Below, piece after piece: positions 1 through 8,879 of a stretch of DNA of 64,000 bases. Position 1 is the stretch's first letter. Each line of letters begins with the position of its first letter. Under the pieces are notes generated by a model. It saw nothing but the letters and a program-made list of their open reading frames with translations, searched no databases and was not told the origin of the DNA. Source of the DNA: Spirosoma terrae. Lineage in GTDB: Bacteria > Bacteroidota > Bacteroidia > Cytophagales > Spirosomataceae. The stretch is taken from the NCBI RefSeq assembly GCF_010435915.1, contig NZ_JAAFZH010000009.1, positions 186,001 to 250,000 on the forward strand, written 5' to 3'. A program made the position numbers and the translations under genes.

Positions 1-623
1 TTATACTCTTCGACTGGCAGCGCGAACATCATGTTCAGGAAGTTCGAGATGTAGTCGAGATTATTTTTGGGGTAGTTGGTTGGATGGCCTAATGAACGTT
101 TGTAAGACCACGTAGCAATGGTTGGTAATTTAGCAATCAACCGAATGATGTGCCGATCTTCACTGCCTTTCTCATCCTGAGCATCTGGATAGAAAGCACT
201 CATAGCACTTACTAATGAAGACAAAACGCTCATTGGGTGAGCACTAACCGGAAAACCATCGAAAATTTTCCGCATATCTTCGTTGACCAACGTGTGTCTA
301 CGGATAGCCGTTTCGAAGGTTGCGTATTGTTCCTGAGTCGGCAATTCACCGTAAATAAGCAGATAAGCTACTTCCAGAAAAGACGCTTTGGCAGCTAATT
401 CTTCGATTGAGTATCCACGATATTGCAGAATACCCTGCTCACCATCTAAAAATGTAATGGCACTCTTGGTAGCGCCGGTGTTTTTATAGCCCCGGTCTAA
501 AGTAACGTAGCCGGTTTGGTCACGGAGGTTAGAAATGTCGAAGGCTTTTTCGTGTTCCGTTCCTTCAAAAATTGGAAATTCGTACGATTTACCATCGACA
601 GAAAGTTCAGCAGTGTTGGCCAT
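1..623 (-). CDS. gltA: Citrate synthase, N-terminal part (cut by window edge)
   Basis: Condenses acetyl-CoA and oxaloacetate to citrate, the entry step of the TCA cycle, in the cytoplasm. Read from the ATG at 623, the protein begins MANTAELSVDGKSYEFPIFE and carries the small N-terminal beta domain of hexameric type II citrate synthases, then segments typical of the family such as GILQYRGYSIEELA and FPVSAHPMSVLSS. About 207 residues are present. The C-terminal half, which holds the catalytic His and Asp residues, lies beyond base 1. It is followed upstream by a 180-bp gap and stands alone on this side. The family assignment is confident; completeness of the gene cannot be judged. Confidence 0.95.
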   Translation of the reverse strand, partial: MANTAELSVDGKSYEFPIFEGTEHEKAFDISNLRDQTGYVTLDRGYKNTGATKSAITFLDGEQGILQYRGYSIEELAAKASFLEVAYLLIYGELPTQEQYATFETAIRRHTLVNEDMRKIFDGFPVSAHPMSVLSSLVSAMSAFYPDAQDEKGSEDRHIIRLIAKLPTIATWSYKRSLGHPTNYPKNNLDYISNFLNMMFALPVEEY

Positions 624-800
624 ACAAAAAATCAGGGTAGAGTATTCAGAAATAACGAATTAGCAGCTTTTCAAGCATCTGATACGTTCATGTCCGGCGA
701 AATTAAGCCAAAAACCTAAACGGCGAATGAATTTATGTGAAAAAAGCCACATTACGTTTGTATTAAAATGTAACGGCAGGCATACACAATAAGTTTAATG

Positions 801-2048
801 CTACCGTTTATAGAAGGTTCCGCCCTTCATAACTACTCTAATCCGAGACAAATCAGCGATATTTTTTGTAGGATCGCCCTCTACCACGACCAGATCAGCT
901 AACAACTCTGCTTTGATACGTCCCCGATCGACCAAATGAAAAACATCGGCATTGATCGACGTAGCCGAACGTAGCACGTCTATTGGCGTCATTCCGTAGT
1001 CAACCATCATTGTCAGTTCGCGGGCGTTATCGCCGTGACTAAAAACCCCCACGTCGCCCCCCGCGCAAATCGTCACACCTGCATTGAGCGCGTTTTTGAA
1101 CGTAACGCGCTTTTCCCGAATCCGGGCCGGTTCAGGTTCCTGCCCTTTTTTCCAGCCACGATACTGACTGACGGCATCACCCGCTGCCAGGGTCGGGCAA
1201 AGGGCGGTTCCATTTTTTTTCATCAACGCAAAGATTTCGGGCGTTCCCGCGTCGCCGTGTTCAATCGTTTCGCAGCCCCCCAGAATAGCCCGTCGCATTC
1301 CCTCGGCCGTGCTGGCATGGGCCACAACTGATCGTCCACTACTTTTCGCTACATCGACAATGAGTTTGATTTCATCGATGGTGTAAGTTGGACGAGCTTC
1401 GGCCATTAAGCCCCACCGATAATCGGCGTAGATTTTTATCGCGTCGGCTCCCTTGCCGATCTGCCGCCGAACTGCTTTGATCAGCGCATCCTGCCCGTCA
1501 GCTTCTTCAGCTCCCTGCGGTACGTCGATGTCGGCGCTAAACCCTTTTGGGGCATAACTTCCGGTCGCAATAAGTGCCCGCGTTACGATCATCATCCGGG
1601 GTCCCGGAATTATCCCCTGATTAATCGCTTGTTTAAGCCCTACATCATCATAATCAGCTCCTTCGGTTCCCAGATCACGAACGGTGGTAAAACCCGCCAG
1701 AAGCGTTTTTTGGGCGTGAACGGTTGCCCGAGCCGTCCGAAGTGACCGTGCTTCTTTCAACACCTGATCGTCCCAGGGTGTTTCGTTGTATGGATGCAGG
1801 AATAAATGGGAATGGCCTTCAATTAAACCAGGCAGTAACGTAGTGCCTTTTAACTCGATGATCTCAGCACCAGCCGATGAGACCGAAGACGTAGCGCCAA
1901 CCGCTTCAATCTTATCTCCCTTTACCCGAACGACCCAACCTTCGTGGCTGGTCTCTCCATCAAAAACGCGGTCGGGTTTAAGCAGGTACGTTGTTTGGGC
2001 GCAAAGCGACAAAGGAAGCAGGCATAAGAGGAAGTAGATAATTCTCAT
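801..2048 (-). CDS. Secreted amidohydrolase (imidazolonepropionase-like, M38 superfamily)
   Basis: A metal-dependent hydrolase of the amidohydrolase superfamily, probably exported. The chosen ATG at 2048 gives 415 residues beginning MRIIYFLLCLLPLSLCAQ, a clear signal peptide; an upstream ATG at 2069 would add seven residues in front of it. Superfamily landmarks are visible: the GLIEGHSHL metal-binding HxH after the first beta region, a Lys in DAIKIYADY that may be the carbamylated ligand, His in VVAHAS and TIEHGD, and the metal-binding Asp region near GGDVGVFSHGDN. Members act on cyclic amides, dipeptides or related compounds, and the substrate cannot be inferred here. It lies 83 bp downstream of a small membrane-protein gene on the same strand. 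Confidence 0.85.
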   Translation of the reverse strand: MRIIYFLLCLLPLSLCAQTTYLLKPDRVFDGETSHEGWVVRVKGDKIEAVGATSSVSSAGAEIIELKGTTLLPGLIEGHSHLFLHPYNETPWDDQVLKEARSLRTARATVHAQKTLLAGFTTVRDLGTEGADYDDVGLKQAINQGIIPGPRMMIVTRALIATGSYAPKGFSADIDVPQGAEEADGQDALIKAVRRQIGKGADAIKIYADYRWGLMAEARPTYTIDEIKLIVDVAKSSGRSVVAHASTAEGMRRAILGGCETIEHGDAGTPEIFALMKKNGTALCPTLAAGDAVSQYRGWKKGQEPEPARIREKRVTFKNALNAGVTICAGGDVGVFSHGDNARELTMMVDYGMTPIDVLRSATSINADVFHLVDRGRIKAELLADLVVVEGDPTKNIADLSRIRVVMKGGTFYKR

Positions 2049-2131
2049 GGGTGAAGTGGTAATTGGCACAGATAAACTGAGGCTTGTCTGTGCCTTTAGT
2101 CGAAATCTTTGTAATCGTCAAAATGATAATA

Positions 2132-2527
2132 TTACGATCGTAAACGCCGGAGCAAAGCCTCGCCAAATACCAGCACAAGCAGGCCGGGCAAAACAATGGC
2201 TCCCGCACGGAATCCGGCCCCTGTTAATTTATAAACTCCTGTATTGTACTGCGTAAAGCTTTGAAATAGATAGTAAGCCGAAGCCGCTAATAACGCCACC
2301 AGAACGCCGATGGCAACCGGCTGACTTAAACGGCTACCCGTCCAGGAAATGATTAGTGCGATGCCCACCACTAACGCTACGGTTCCGAGTGCTTTAGGGA
2401 ACGTAGCAATGTAATCGTAATCAAAAAAGAACACCCCAGCCTGACCAATCAGATTGGGGTGTGCTAACAGCCAGCCATCCAGAACGACTAGCACAAGAAG
2501 CAGAACATAAAAAAAAGGGTTACGCAT
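2132..2527 (-). CDS. Small four-helix membrane protein, unknown function
   Basis: About 131 residues from the ATG at 2527 (MRNPFFYVLLLVLVVLDGW). A TTG/ATG further upstream at 2557 would add ten polar residues and seems less likely. The protein is almost entirely hydrophobic, with four predicted membrane segments separated by short loops (around residues 3-21, 38-58, 65-85 and 104-122) and a basic C-terminus (EALLRRLRS). No catalytic motif is visible and I do not recognise a named family. It sits 46 bp downstream of uvrA on the same strand, so it may be co-transcribed with it, but nothing links it functionally to repair. Confidence 0.7.
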   Translation of the reverse strand: MRNPFFYVLLLVLVVLDGWLLAHPNLIGQAGVFFFDYDYIATFPKALGTVALVVGIALIISWTGSRLSQPVAIGVLVALLAASAYYLFQSFTQYNTGVYKLTGAGFRAGAIVLPGLLVLVFGEALLRRLRS

Positions 2528-2573
2528 ACAGGTTGTTTTCGCAGTTTTTACAAGCAACGAAAATACTATCTTT

Positions 2574-5456
2574 TTACGTCTGCGCGCCTTCCAGCTCCAT
2601 TTTCAAAAATTTACCGGTATAACTGCCCTTCACCTCGGCTACCTTTTCGGGCGTTCCTTCGGCAATGATTGTTCCGCCTTTATTTCCGCCCTCTGGCCCC
2701 AGATCGATTAAGTAATCAGACACTTTTATTACGTCCAGATTATGTTCGATAATCAATACGGTATTGCCTTTGTCGGCCAGTTTGTTCAGTACGTCGAGCA
2801 GGTGAGCAATATCCTGAAAATGCAGGCCGGTGGTGGGCTCATCCAGAATGTAGAGCGTCTTTCCGGTATCTTTCTTGGATAACTCTTCCGCTAGTTTCAC
2901 CCGCTGCGCTTCGCCCCCCGACAACGTAGTGGCATGCTGCCCGAGCGTAATGTAGCCCAGCCCTACGTCGTTCAAGGTCTGCACTTTACGAAGTATTTTA
3001 GGCTGACTGGCAAAGAAGTCCAGTGCCTGCTCAACCGTCATATCCAGTACGTCGGCAATGGATTTTCCTTTGAAACGAACTTCCAGAGTTTCCCGATTGA
3101 ACCGTTTTCCTTTACAGGTTTCACACATAACGTGTACGTCGGGCAGAAATTCCATCTCGATTTTCTTCATGCCCGCACCTTCACAGTCTTCGCAACGGCC
3201 GCCTTTCACATTGAACGAGAACCGGCCCGGTTTATAGCCCCGGATTTTTGCTTCGGGTAGTTCGGCAAACAAAGTCCGAATTTCCGAGAACATGCCCGTA
3301 TACGTAGCTGGATTGGAACGCGGAGTCCGACCAATAGGCGACTGGTCGACTTCAATCACTTTGTCCAGATGCTCAAGGCCTTCCACCGATTTGAAAGGCA
3401 GTGGTTCACGCTTCGATTTATAGAAATAGCGGTTCAGAATCGGGAATAACGTTTCGTGAATCAACGACGATTTGCCACTACCCGATACCCCCGTAATTGT
3501 CACCATCCGACCAAGCGGCACCTTTAGTGTTACGTTCTTGAGGTTATGGCCCGTTGCGTTCTTGATAATCAGAAACTTGCCACTGCCTTTACGTCGTTCT
3601 GCCGGTACATCAATAGCTCGCCGACCACTCAGATATTCGGCCGTTGTACTACCGTTACGTATGAATTCTTCGGGCGTGCCGATACCAACCACCTGACCGC
3701 CATGCCGACCAGCTCCCGGACCAATATCAAGGATAAAGTCCGATTCCAGCATCATGTCTTTGTCGTGTTCAACAACCAGGACCGTATTGCCCAGATCGCG
3801 CAGATTTTTCAGCGAATCGATCAGTTTTACGTTGTCGCGCTGGTGCAGGCCAATGCTGGGTTCGTCCATAATGTAAAGTACACCAACGAGTTGCGTACCA
3901 ATCTGCGTAGCCAGCCGAATCCGTTGTGCTTCACCACCCGAAAGCGTACGTAACGGACGGTCCAACGTCAGATAATCAAGACCGATATCGAGCAGAAAAC
4001 CAATACGTTTCCGAATTTCTTTGAGAATTTCTTTCGCTATTACGTTCTGCCGATCACTCAAACGACTCTCTACGTTATCAAACCAGGCTGTCAGCTCCGA
4101 AATATCCATTCGGGCAAGCTCAGAGATGTTCTTAGTGTCGATCCGAAAATAGAGCGACTCTTTTTTCAGCCGGGCTCCGTTGCATTCAGGACAGGTTTTA
4201 ACAACCATAAAATCCTTTAGCCACTCCTGAATTTTGTCATTACTATTTTCCTGCTGACGTTTGAGAAAATTGACAATCCCCTCAAATTTGAAGCTATAGC
4301 GATCTTCTTTGCCGTCGCTGCCGCCAGCCGATTTCGCATTATCGTCTTCCGTTCCATACATAAGCGCATGAAGCAGATCGTCGGGGAATTTATTGACGGG
4401 CGAGGTTAAATTGAGTTTGTATTTCTTCAGAATCGCTTCAATCTCCTTGAAAATCCACAGTTCACGGTATTCGCCCAACGGCGCAATAGCGCCACGGCTA
4501 ATGCTTATTGATTTATCAGGAATGACAGATTCTTCGGTAATTTCTTCAACGACGCCTAGGCCATTACAAACCGGACAGGCTCCGTATGGCGAGTTGAAAG
4601 AGAACGTGTTGGGCGATGGCTCATCATAACTGATTCCCGATTCAGGGTCCATCAGGTTTTGCGAGAAGTAAACCAGTTGCCCCTCGCCATCCAGCATCTG
4701 CATGGCTCCTTTTCCTTGTTTCAAGGCCGTCTGCACGGACTGGCTCAGTCGATACCGATCGTCGGGTTTGGGGACTAATCGATCGATAACAATTTCAACA
4801 TCGTGAATTTTGTAGCGATCCAACTGCATCTTGGGCGCAATGTCCTGCACGACCCCATCGACCCGAACCTTCGTGTAGCCCATTTTGGCAATCTGCACGA
4901 ACAGCTCGCGGTAATGCCCTTTACGTCCTTTAATGACGGGAGCCAGCAATGTCAGTTTCTGACCGGCATACTGATTCAGGATCGTATCGATAATCTGGTC
5001 CTGCGACTGACGCTCCATCTTGCGCCCTGTTACGTAGGAAAATGCTTCGCCAGCGCGGGCGTAGAGTAGACGCAAAAAGTCGTAGATTTCGGTAGTAGTG
5101 CCGACAGTCGACCGAGGGTTTTTGGACGTTGTCTTCTGCTCGATTGAAATCACCGGACTGAGGCCGTTAATTTTATCGACATCTGGCCGTTCCATGTCGC
5201 CGATAAACGAACGAGCATAGGCCGAAAAGCTTTCCATGTATCGCCGTTGTCCTTCGGCGTAGATTGTATCGAAAGCCAGCGACGATTTGCCGCTACCACT
5301 AATTCCAGTTACCACCACCAGCTTATTGCGTGGTATCGTAACATCAATATTTTTCAGGTTGTGTTCGCGGGCGCCCAGTACTTCAATTTGGTCGTAGCCC
5401 GTCAGGTCAATATCGGTAAGTGCCGAGCTCCGGTCCGATGTTTTTTCGTCAATCAC
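2574..5456 (-). CDS. uvrA: Excinuclease ABC subunit A
   Basis: DNA damage sensor of nucleotide excision repair; dimerises, loads UvrB at lesions and hydrolyses ATP. The 960 residues match the usual length. Two ABC ATPase halves are complete: Walker [10 protein letters not shown] near residue 51 and GVSGSGKSS in the second half, signatures [12 protein letters not shown] and [12 protein letters not shown], and Walker B segments [12 protein letters not shown] and [12 protein letters not shown]. Cys motifs for zinc are [15 protein letters not shown] and the CEDCEGAG...CETCKGKR pair. The start is a GTG at 5456: an in-frame stop lies just upstream and no ATG occurs near the family's N-terminus. No uvrB or uvrC is nearby. 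Confidence 0.97.
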   Translation of the reverse strand: MIDEKTSDRSSALTDIDLTGYDQIEVLGAREHNLKNIDVTIPRNKLVVVTGISGSGKSSLAFDTIYAEGQRRYMESFSAYARSFIGDMERPDVDKINGLSPVISIEQKTTSKNPRSTVGTTTEIYDFLRLLYARAGEAFSYVTGRKMERQSQDQIIDTILNQYAGQKLTLLAPVIKGRKGHYRELFVQIAKMGYTKVRVDGVVQDIAPKMQLDRYKIHDVEIVIDRLVPKPDDRYRLSQSVQTALKQGKGAMQMLDGEGQLVYFSQNLMDPESGISYDEPSPNTFSFNSPYGACPVCNGLGVVEEITEESVIPDKSISISRGAIAPLGEYRELWIFKEIEAILKKYKLNLTSPVNKFPDDLLHALMYGTEDDNAKSAGGSDGKEDRYSFKFEGIVNFLKRQQENSNDKIQEWLKDFMVVKTCPECNGARLKKESLYFRIDTKNISELARMDISELTAWFDNVESRLSDRQNVIAKEILKEIRKRIGFLLDIGLDYLTLDRPLRTLSGGEAQRIRLATQIGTQLVGVLYIMDEPSIGLHQRDNVKLIDSLKNLRDLGNTVLVVEHDKDMMLESDFILDIGPGAGRHGGQVVGIGTPEEFIRNGSTTAEYLSGRRAIDVPAERRKGSGKFLIIKNATGHNLKNVTLKVPLGRMVTITGVSGSGKSSLIHETLFPILNRYFYKSKREPLPFKSVEGLEHLDKVIEVDQSPIGRTPRSNPATYTGMFSEIRTLFAELPEAKIRGYKPGRFSFNVKGGRCEDCEGAGMKKIEMEFLPDVHVMCETCKGKRFNRETLEVRFKGKSIADVLDMTVEQALDFFASQPKILRKVQTLNDVGLGYITLGQHATTLSGGEAQRVKLAEELSKKDTGKTLYILDEPTTGLHFQDIAHLLDVLNKLADKGNTVLIIEHNLDVIKVSDYLIDLGPEGGNKGGTIIAEGTPEKVAEVKGSYTGKFLKMELEGAQT

Positions 5457-5630
5457 GTTGGGGATGGCTTATTCTAAAGAACAACGTAAAACGGGTGGGT
5501 GTAGTTTCCTAAAAATGTAGAGACGCAACCGTTTCTACAAGGGTTGTTCATAATAGAGTGAAAAGCCATCTTTAAGACAAAGTTGTTGAAGATGTTGTTA
5601 TAGCTTATACCAACTCAACGCCCTGTTTTC

Positions 5631-6033
5631 ATGACTGACGTACTCACCCCTTCGCAACGTAGCTATAACATGAGCCGAGTACGTAACAAAGACACGAAAC
5701 CCGAACTTATCGTCCGCAAATTTCTTCATGCGCATGGTCTGGAGCGCCAGTCCGATTCGGTATCGTCTCCACGACAAAAAGCTCCCTGGTGAGCCCGATA
5801 TAGTTTTGTCTAAATACACGACAGTAATTTTCGTGCATGGCTGCCGGTCCGCCGGTTTGGGCTGGAGAAGTCGAGGGAAAGTTTGTTGTTAAAATCCCGC
5901 TCCTAACGGGAGTACGGGCTTAATCAGCTATACAAATTGACTTCTTTATTATGGACGTAGTGTTCTTGAAGACGAAAAACTAACGGCACGGCGGCTGGAA
6001 AAGCTTTTGCTGCGCTACGCCCCGGCCATTTGA
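5631..6033 (+). pseudogene. vsr: Broken Vsr very short patch repair endonuclease
   Basis: Vsr nicks T:G mismatches left by deamination at sites of Dcm-type cytosine methylation. From the ATG at 5631 the frame reads MTDVLTPSQRSYNMSRVRNK and continues with KDTKPELIVRKFLHAHG, typical of Vsr, then runs out of family similarity and stops after residue 53. The family sequence resumes in a shifted frame: YRLHDKKLPGEPDIVLSKY followed by TTVIFVHGC, so there is one frameshift near 5750. The expected FWH segment after HGC is lost, and the central zinc/catalytic region is missing. A short in-frame stretch at 5953-6033 (LEDEKLTARRLEKLL) may be the remains of the C-terminal helix. No cytosine methyltransferase is present in the window. 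Non-functional as read. Confidence 0.8.
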
Positions 6034-6102
6034 GTACTAGCCATCCTGCCCTCACCCTTGTTGAAAAATAGTTATCAAGACTTAAAAAAGCTTCTTTCAA
6101 AT

Positions 6103-6957
6103 TCATCTTTTAAATGGTTTTCTTTTTACAATTTTACCCTCTTTCTTGGCAAGATAATAAAGTGAAATTCCGATAAATAATAAAAAAGATAGAGTAAAAA
6201 TTGAATTTTCAATCCCAAAAGCACCCCCTGTTAATAGTTCTGATCCCGTAAATTTTGATTGAATGATAGTTCCAAAATCATTTTGCCCTGTGAGATTTGA
6301 GCCATAAAAAGGCTGAGAAAAATTCCAACCTACATGGAAGAAATAAGGTAGCCATACTCTTTTAGTATATACGAACATCATACCCATGGTAAACCCCCAA
6401 ATTAAATATAATAATAGATCAAATATTTTGAAATTGGGATTGGTAATGTGTTGTAATTCTACCAACATTGCAATGAAAATGGCTATGTTAGTACCTAACC
6501 AATTTTCCAATATCCTTAGGATTAATCCCCTATGAAATAAGTCTTCAACTATCGCAGCAAATAGTATTACAGTAAACATTCTTGCTGAGTAGTGAGTAGT
6601 TGTAATACTAAAAGCCTGATAATGGCCTAATAGGTATAAAATGAAAATAGATAATGAAATTGTAAAAAAACCAAAGAAAAACCCTCCAAACATTTCTTTG
6701 AGCAGATATTTTGTAGATAGCTCTGTTATTTTTCTTTTGTCATAAAAACGGAACAAATAGTAATAGTTAACTAATAATAGTACTGAAGAAATAAAAATAA
6801 TAATTGGATCAGCAATACTTTTTTCTGATATAATGATATAAAAAAATGGTTTTAAAACAAAGTTTTGAATTACAACAAATAGAAAAAAAGGAACGACAAT
6901 TCCGATGATAATTTTAATAATTGGAAAGTACAGTACTCTATTGATTGATGAATTCAT
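6103..6957 (-). CDS. CPBP-family intramembrane protease (CAAX protease-like), AT-rich
   Basis: 284 residues with about eight hydrophobic segments. It carries the CPBP/Abi glutamic protease motifs: an acidic pair with following Arg in VEDLFHRGL, a conserved His in ELQHI, and His/Asn in YFFHVGWNFSQ. Family members cleave membrane-associated substrates or act in peptide immunity and maturation; the substrate here is unknown. Base composition is strikingly AT-rich compared with neighbours, which points to acquisition by transfer. Upstream, on its own strand, lies an exact TAnnTTTG promoter element (7074-7081) with an operator-like repeat that is also found, inverted, in front of the gene at 8174. 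This suggests control by the Crp-family protein encoded at 7499. Confidence 0.85.
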   Translation of the reverse strand: MNSSINRVLYFPIIKIIIGIVVPFFLFVVIQNFVLKPFFYIIISEKSIADPIIIFISSVLLLVNYYYLFRFYDKRKITELSTKYLLKEMFGGFFFGFFTISLSIFILYLLGHYQAFSITTTHYSARMFTVILFAAIVEDLFHRGLILRILENWLGTNIAIFIAMLVELQHITNPNFKIFDLLLYLIWGFTMGMMFVYTKRVWLPYFFHVGWNFSQPFYGSNLTGQNDFGTIIQSKFTGSELLTGGAFGIENSIFTLSFLLFIGISLYYLAKKEGKIVKRKPFKR

Positions 6958-7057
6958 AATTTATTTCAGAATGTAGTATTTAAAGGGTTGTGGGGAGTGC
7001 TTTATGAACTGTGTCAGTCTGGGATTTAGTCGAAGCAATGGGGTTTGATACGTTTCT

Positions 7058-7160
7058 CAAAGATAAGGTGCTGCAAAAGTAGATTAGGGAGATGCCTTAA
7101 CTCGTTCACTTAAGTTAAATAACAAACCTTACCCTCTGTTTTTTCTCTGCAATTCTTGCT
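7058..7160 (-). repeat. Left arm of an inverted duplication around the Crp regulator
   Basis: Read on the minus strand this stretch resembles 8062-8150 on the plus strand. The core 7094-7135 matches 8083-8124 at 38 of 42 positions. On the inner side the minus strand still reads RARIAEKK, like the end of the Crp protein (RARIIEKDKG), so this arm appears to keep the tail of a lost second regulator gene plus the spacer and promoter that followed it. On the outer side it contains CTACTTTTGC, equivalent to CCACTTTTGC in the right arm. Confidence 0.75.
7074..7118 (-). promoter_or_regulatory. Predicted regulated promoter for the CPBP protease gene
   Basis: On the minus strand the -7 element TACTTTTG (7081-7074) fits TAnnTTTG exactly. 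There is no TTG at the -33 position. In its place, 15 bp upstream of the -7 box, is an operator-like sequence (7097-7118) with TTAACT and AGTTAA ends and a central ACTTAAGT palindrome nearby. The same operator at the same 15-bp spacing precedes the gene at 8174, which argues for one regulator, probably the Crp-family protein between them. Confidence 0.5.
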
Positions 7161-7403
7161 CTTGGAACGTATCCGGCTAAACAGGACCGACCCATCTATT
7201 CATCGAAGAAGTGAAGCTTCCATACATATCCCGGCAACCTACCCAGCCGATGGTGATAGGTTAGTAGGACAACAAGCTGGTGGAGAAAAGCAGTTAACTG
7301 GAGTTGGAAGCTAATAGGCCGTAAACATACGGATTCGGACGGTGCCGCGCGTCCATCTGTATCCGCCTGTACCTTTTTGCGACCGTCCGAACGTAGTGTC
7401 ACT
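7136..7403. other. Intergenic stretch without a supported gene
   Basis: Between the left inverted arm and the promoter of the Crp gene. Open frames exist on both strands here, but their products show no family pattern and they overlap one another. Minus-strand translation beyond the RARIAEKK relic does not continue as a Crp protein, so the duplication seems to end near 7160. Confidence 0.4.
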
Positions 7404-7411
7404 TACTTTTG
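7404..7411 (+). promoter_or_regulatory. Promoter -7 element for the Crp-family regulator
   Basis: TACTTTTG matches the Bacteroidota TAnnTTTG -7 consensus. A TTG lies at 7377-7379, but the 24-bp gap is longer than the usual 19-20. A start near 7419 would give an untranslated leader of about 80 nt before the ATG at 7499. Confidence 0.4.
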
Positions 7412-7498
7412 CCACTATTGAACGCCCATCACGCATCCGAGTGGCTTCGCTACGTGGGAGTCGTTTAGTAGCAAGTACACCAGAGAGGGCAAAAAACT

Positions 7499-8089
7499 AT
7501 GAAAACAATGCAGGACACACTATTTGACTTTATAGCGAAATACATTTCTCTGACAGATGATGAGAAGAACGCACTCGTTTCTTTGAACCTATTTCGCTTG
7601 GTAAAGAAAGGGACGACTCTACTCAAAGAAGGACAAAAATCAAAAGATAGCTACTTTGTTCTAAAGGGCTGTATCCGGGTCTATTACATCATAGACGGCG
7701 AAGAAAAAACAACTGCTTTCTACACAGAAATGGACGCCTTAACTCCTCCTTGCGTTACGAATAAAGCACCTTCTGAGTATTTCATCAGTTGTGTTGAAGA
7801 TAGTATTCTTACCGTTTCAACTTCTGACATGGAAGTAGAAGTAAACAGTAAATTCCCAAAGTTTGACATAATGTGTCGGATATTGTCGGAAGAATTATTA
7901 GCCAAACAGCGAATCGACTTTGACGAGTTTAAGATGTCTTCACCCGAACAACGGTACCTGAACTTACTACAAAAAAGACCAGACCTTATCCAGCGTGTGC
8001 CACAACATCAATTAGCGAGTTATTTAGGTATCAAACCCCAGTCATTAAGCCGACTACGGGCCAGAATTATAGAGAAAGATAAAGGGTAA
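7499..8089 (+). CDS. Crp/Fnr-family transcriptional regulator
   Basis: 196 residues. The N-terminal part (about 20-115) is a cyclic-nucleotide-binding fold with the family pattern KKGTTLLKEGQKSKDSYFVL and GCIRVYYI, but without the Arg-containing phosphate-binding cassette of true CAP, so cAMP binding is doubtful. The C-terminal part (about 145-195) is a helix-turn-helix, reading VPQHQLASYLGIKPQSLSRL. Such short regulators are common in Cytophagales and often control adjacent genes. It begins at ATG 7499 after a GAGAGGGC purine stretch; a second ATG lies three codons in. It is framed by two inverted operator/promoter copies that point outward to the CPBP protease gene and to the gene at 8174, so it probably controls both. 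Confidence 0.88.
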   Translation: MKTMQDTLFDFIAKYISLTDDEKNALVSLNLFRLVKKGTTLLKEGQKSKDSYFVLKGCIRVYYIIDGEEKTTAFYTEMDALTPPCVTNKAPSEYFISCVEDSILTVSTSDMEVEVNSKFPKFDIMCRILSEELLAKQRIDFDEFKMSSPEQRYLNLLQKRPDLIQRVPQHQLASYLGIKPQSLSRLRARIIEKDKG

Positions 8090-8150
8090 GGTGTGTTTCT
8101 TAACTTAAGTGAACGAGTTATGGCATTTCTCCGATCCACTTTTGCCGTAT
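8062..8150 (+). repeat. Right arm of the inverted duplication
   Basis: Covers the last codons of the Crp gene and the start region of the next gene. Its core 8083-8124 pairs with 7094-7135 (38 of 42 positions), and similarity fades gradually on both sides. Because the left copy includes a Crp tail relic, the most likely origin is duplication and inversion of a regulator-plus-promoter unit. Confidence 0.75.
8100..8144 (+). promoter_or_regulatory. Predicted regulated promoter of the gene at 8174
   Basis: CACTTTTG (8137-8144) is a near match to TAnnTTTG. Upstream by 15 bp lies an operator-like sequence with TAACT...AGTTA ends (8101-8120), in the place where a -33 box would sit. This mirrors the promoter facing the CPBP gene. 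The first ATG after it with a signal peptide is at 8174. Confidence 0.5.
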
Positions 8151-8173
8151 CGTTTCACGTAACAGGAAAAGAA

Positions 8174-8797
8174 ATGCACCAGAAGATTTTCTTCATCGGT
8201 TTGGTCTTACTGATGACAGGTACGCTTCCGCTCAGAGCACAGTACGCTAAAACAGACAGTATGTACAGGCGGTGGTTCGTTGGGAGTTCATTACTGATGG
8301 TAGGGAATTGTATTCCTAATGACGCAAATCCACCTGAGTATGTACAGTTAAATGTTGGCTACAGGATAACACCGAAAGATGTTGTTTCTTTTAGGTTTAA
8401 ACGTTCCATTTATTCCTGGCCATTAGGCATTCCTTTCGGGCCATCATTTGACGCGCCCGGACTAAACTATCCCGGTCATGCCCGCATACTGGCACCTACA
8501 GTAGGTTATCAGCGGTTTTGGTGGAAAGGAGCCTATACATCCGTTTATGCGTTAAATGCTTTTGAAAAATATATGGATGAGAATAAGAAAAAGATTGGAA
8601 ATGGATACACCTTATATCTGGACTTCTATGTAGGTTATCAGTTTAAGTTTTTCAAGAATCGGTTCTTTTTTGAACCAGCTATTGGCTGTAGTTATTGGCC
8701 TGTAAGAACCAACGTTCCAGCATCATTTAAAGTAGTAGAAAATAAATGGCCTAACTACTTTATTCAACCTGGGCTTGATTTTGGGTTTAATTTTTAA
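8174..8797 (+). CDS. Secreted or outer-membrane protein, unknown function
   Basis: From the ATG at 8174, preceded by AGGAAAAG, the product is 207 residues and starts MHQKIFFIGLVLLMTGTLPL with a RAQ cleavage site, a typical signal peptide. A frame open back to 8093 would place 27 unrelated residues before it and overlap the promoter, so the later start is preferred. The mature part is rich in aromatic residues in alternating pattern (YVQLNVGYRI, LYLDFYVGYQFKFF) and ends with GLDFGFNF, the terminal Phe common in outer-membrane beta-barrels. It therefore looks like a small barrel of about eight strands. It is the immediate downstream neighbour of the Crp regulator and shares its mirrored operator. 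Confidence 0.65.
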   Translation: MHQKIFFIGLVLLMTGTLPLRAQYAKTDSMYRRWFVGSSLLMVGNCIPNDANPPEYVQLNVGYRITPKDVVSFRFKRSIYSWPLGIPFGPSFDAPGLNYPGHARILAPTVGYQRFWWKGAYTSVYALNAFEKYMDENKKKIGNGYTLYLDFYVGYQFKFFKNRFFFEPAIGCSYWPVRTNVPASFKVVENKWPNYFIQPGLDFGFNF

Positions 8798-8879
8798 AAT
8801 TCCATCGAACGACCGATAACTCTACTAATGAAAGCCGTTGTTTATTGAATCTCGCTTAGCGAAATTCTTTGTCCATTTA

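Noticed and set aside
5924..6106. 60-residue minus-strand frame overlapping the start of the vsr relic region and touching the CPBP gene end
   Set aside because: It is antisense to the vsr C-terminal remnant, has no family pattern and no promoter.
7196..7527. Two open frames (minus 7196-7402, plus 7342-7527) before the Crp gene
   Set aside because: They overlap each other, run across the Crp promoter, and their products show no conserved pattern.
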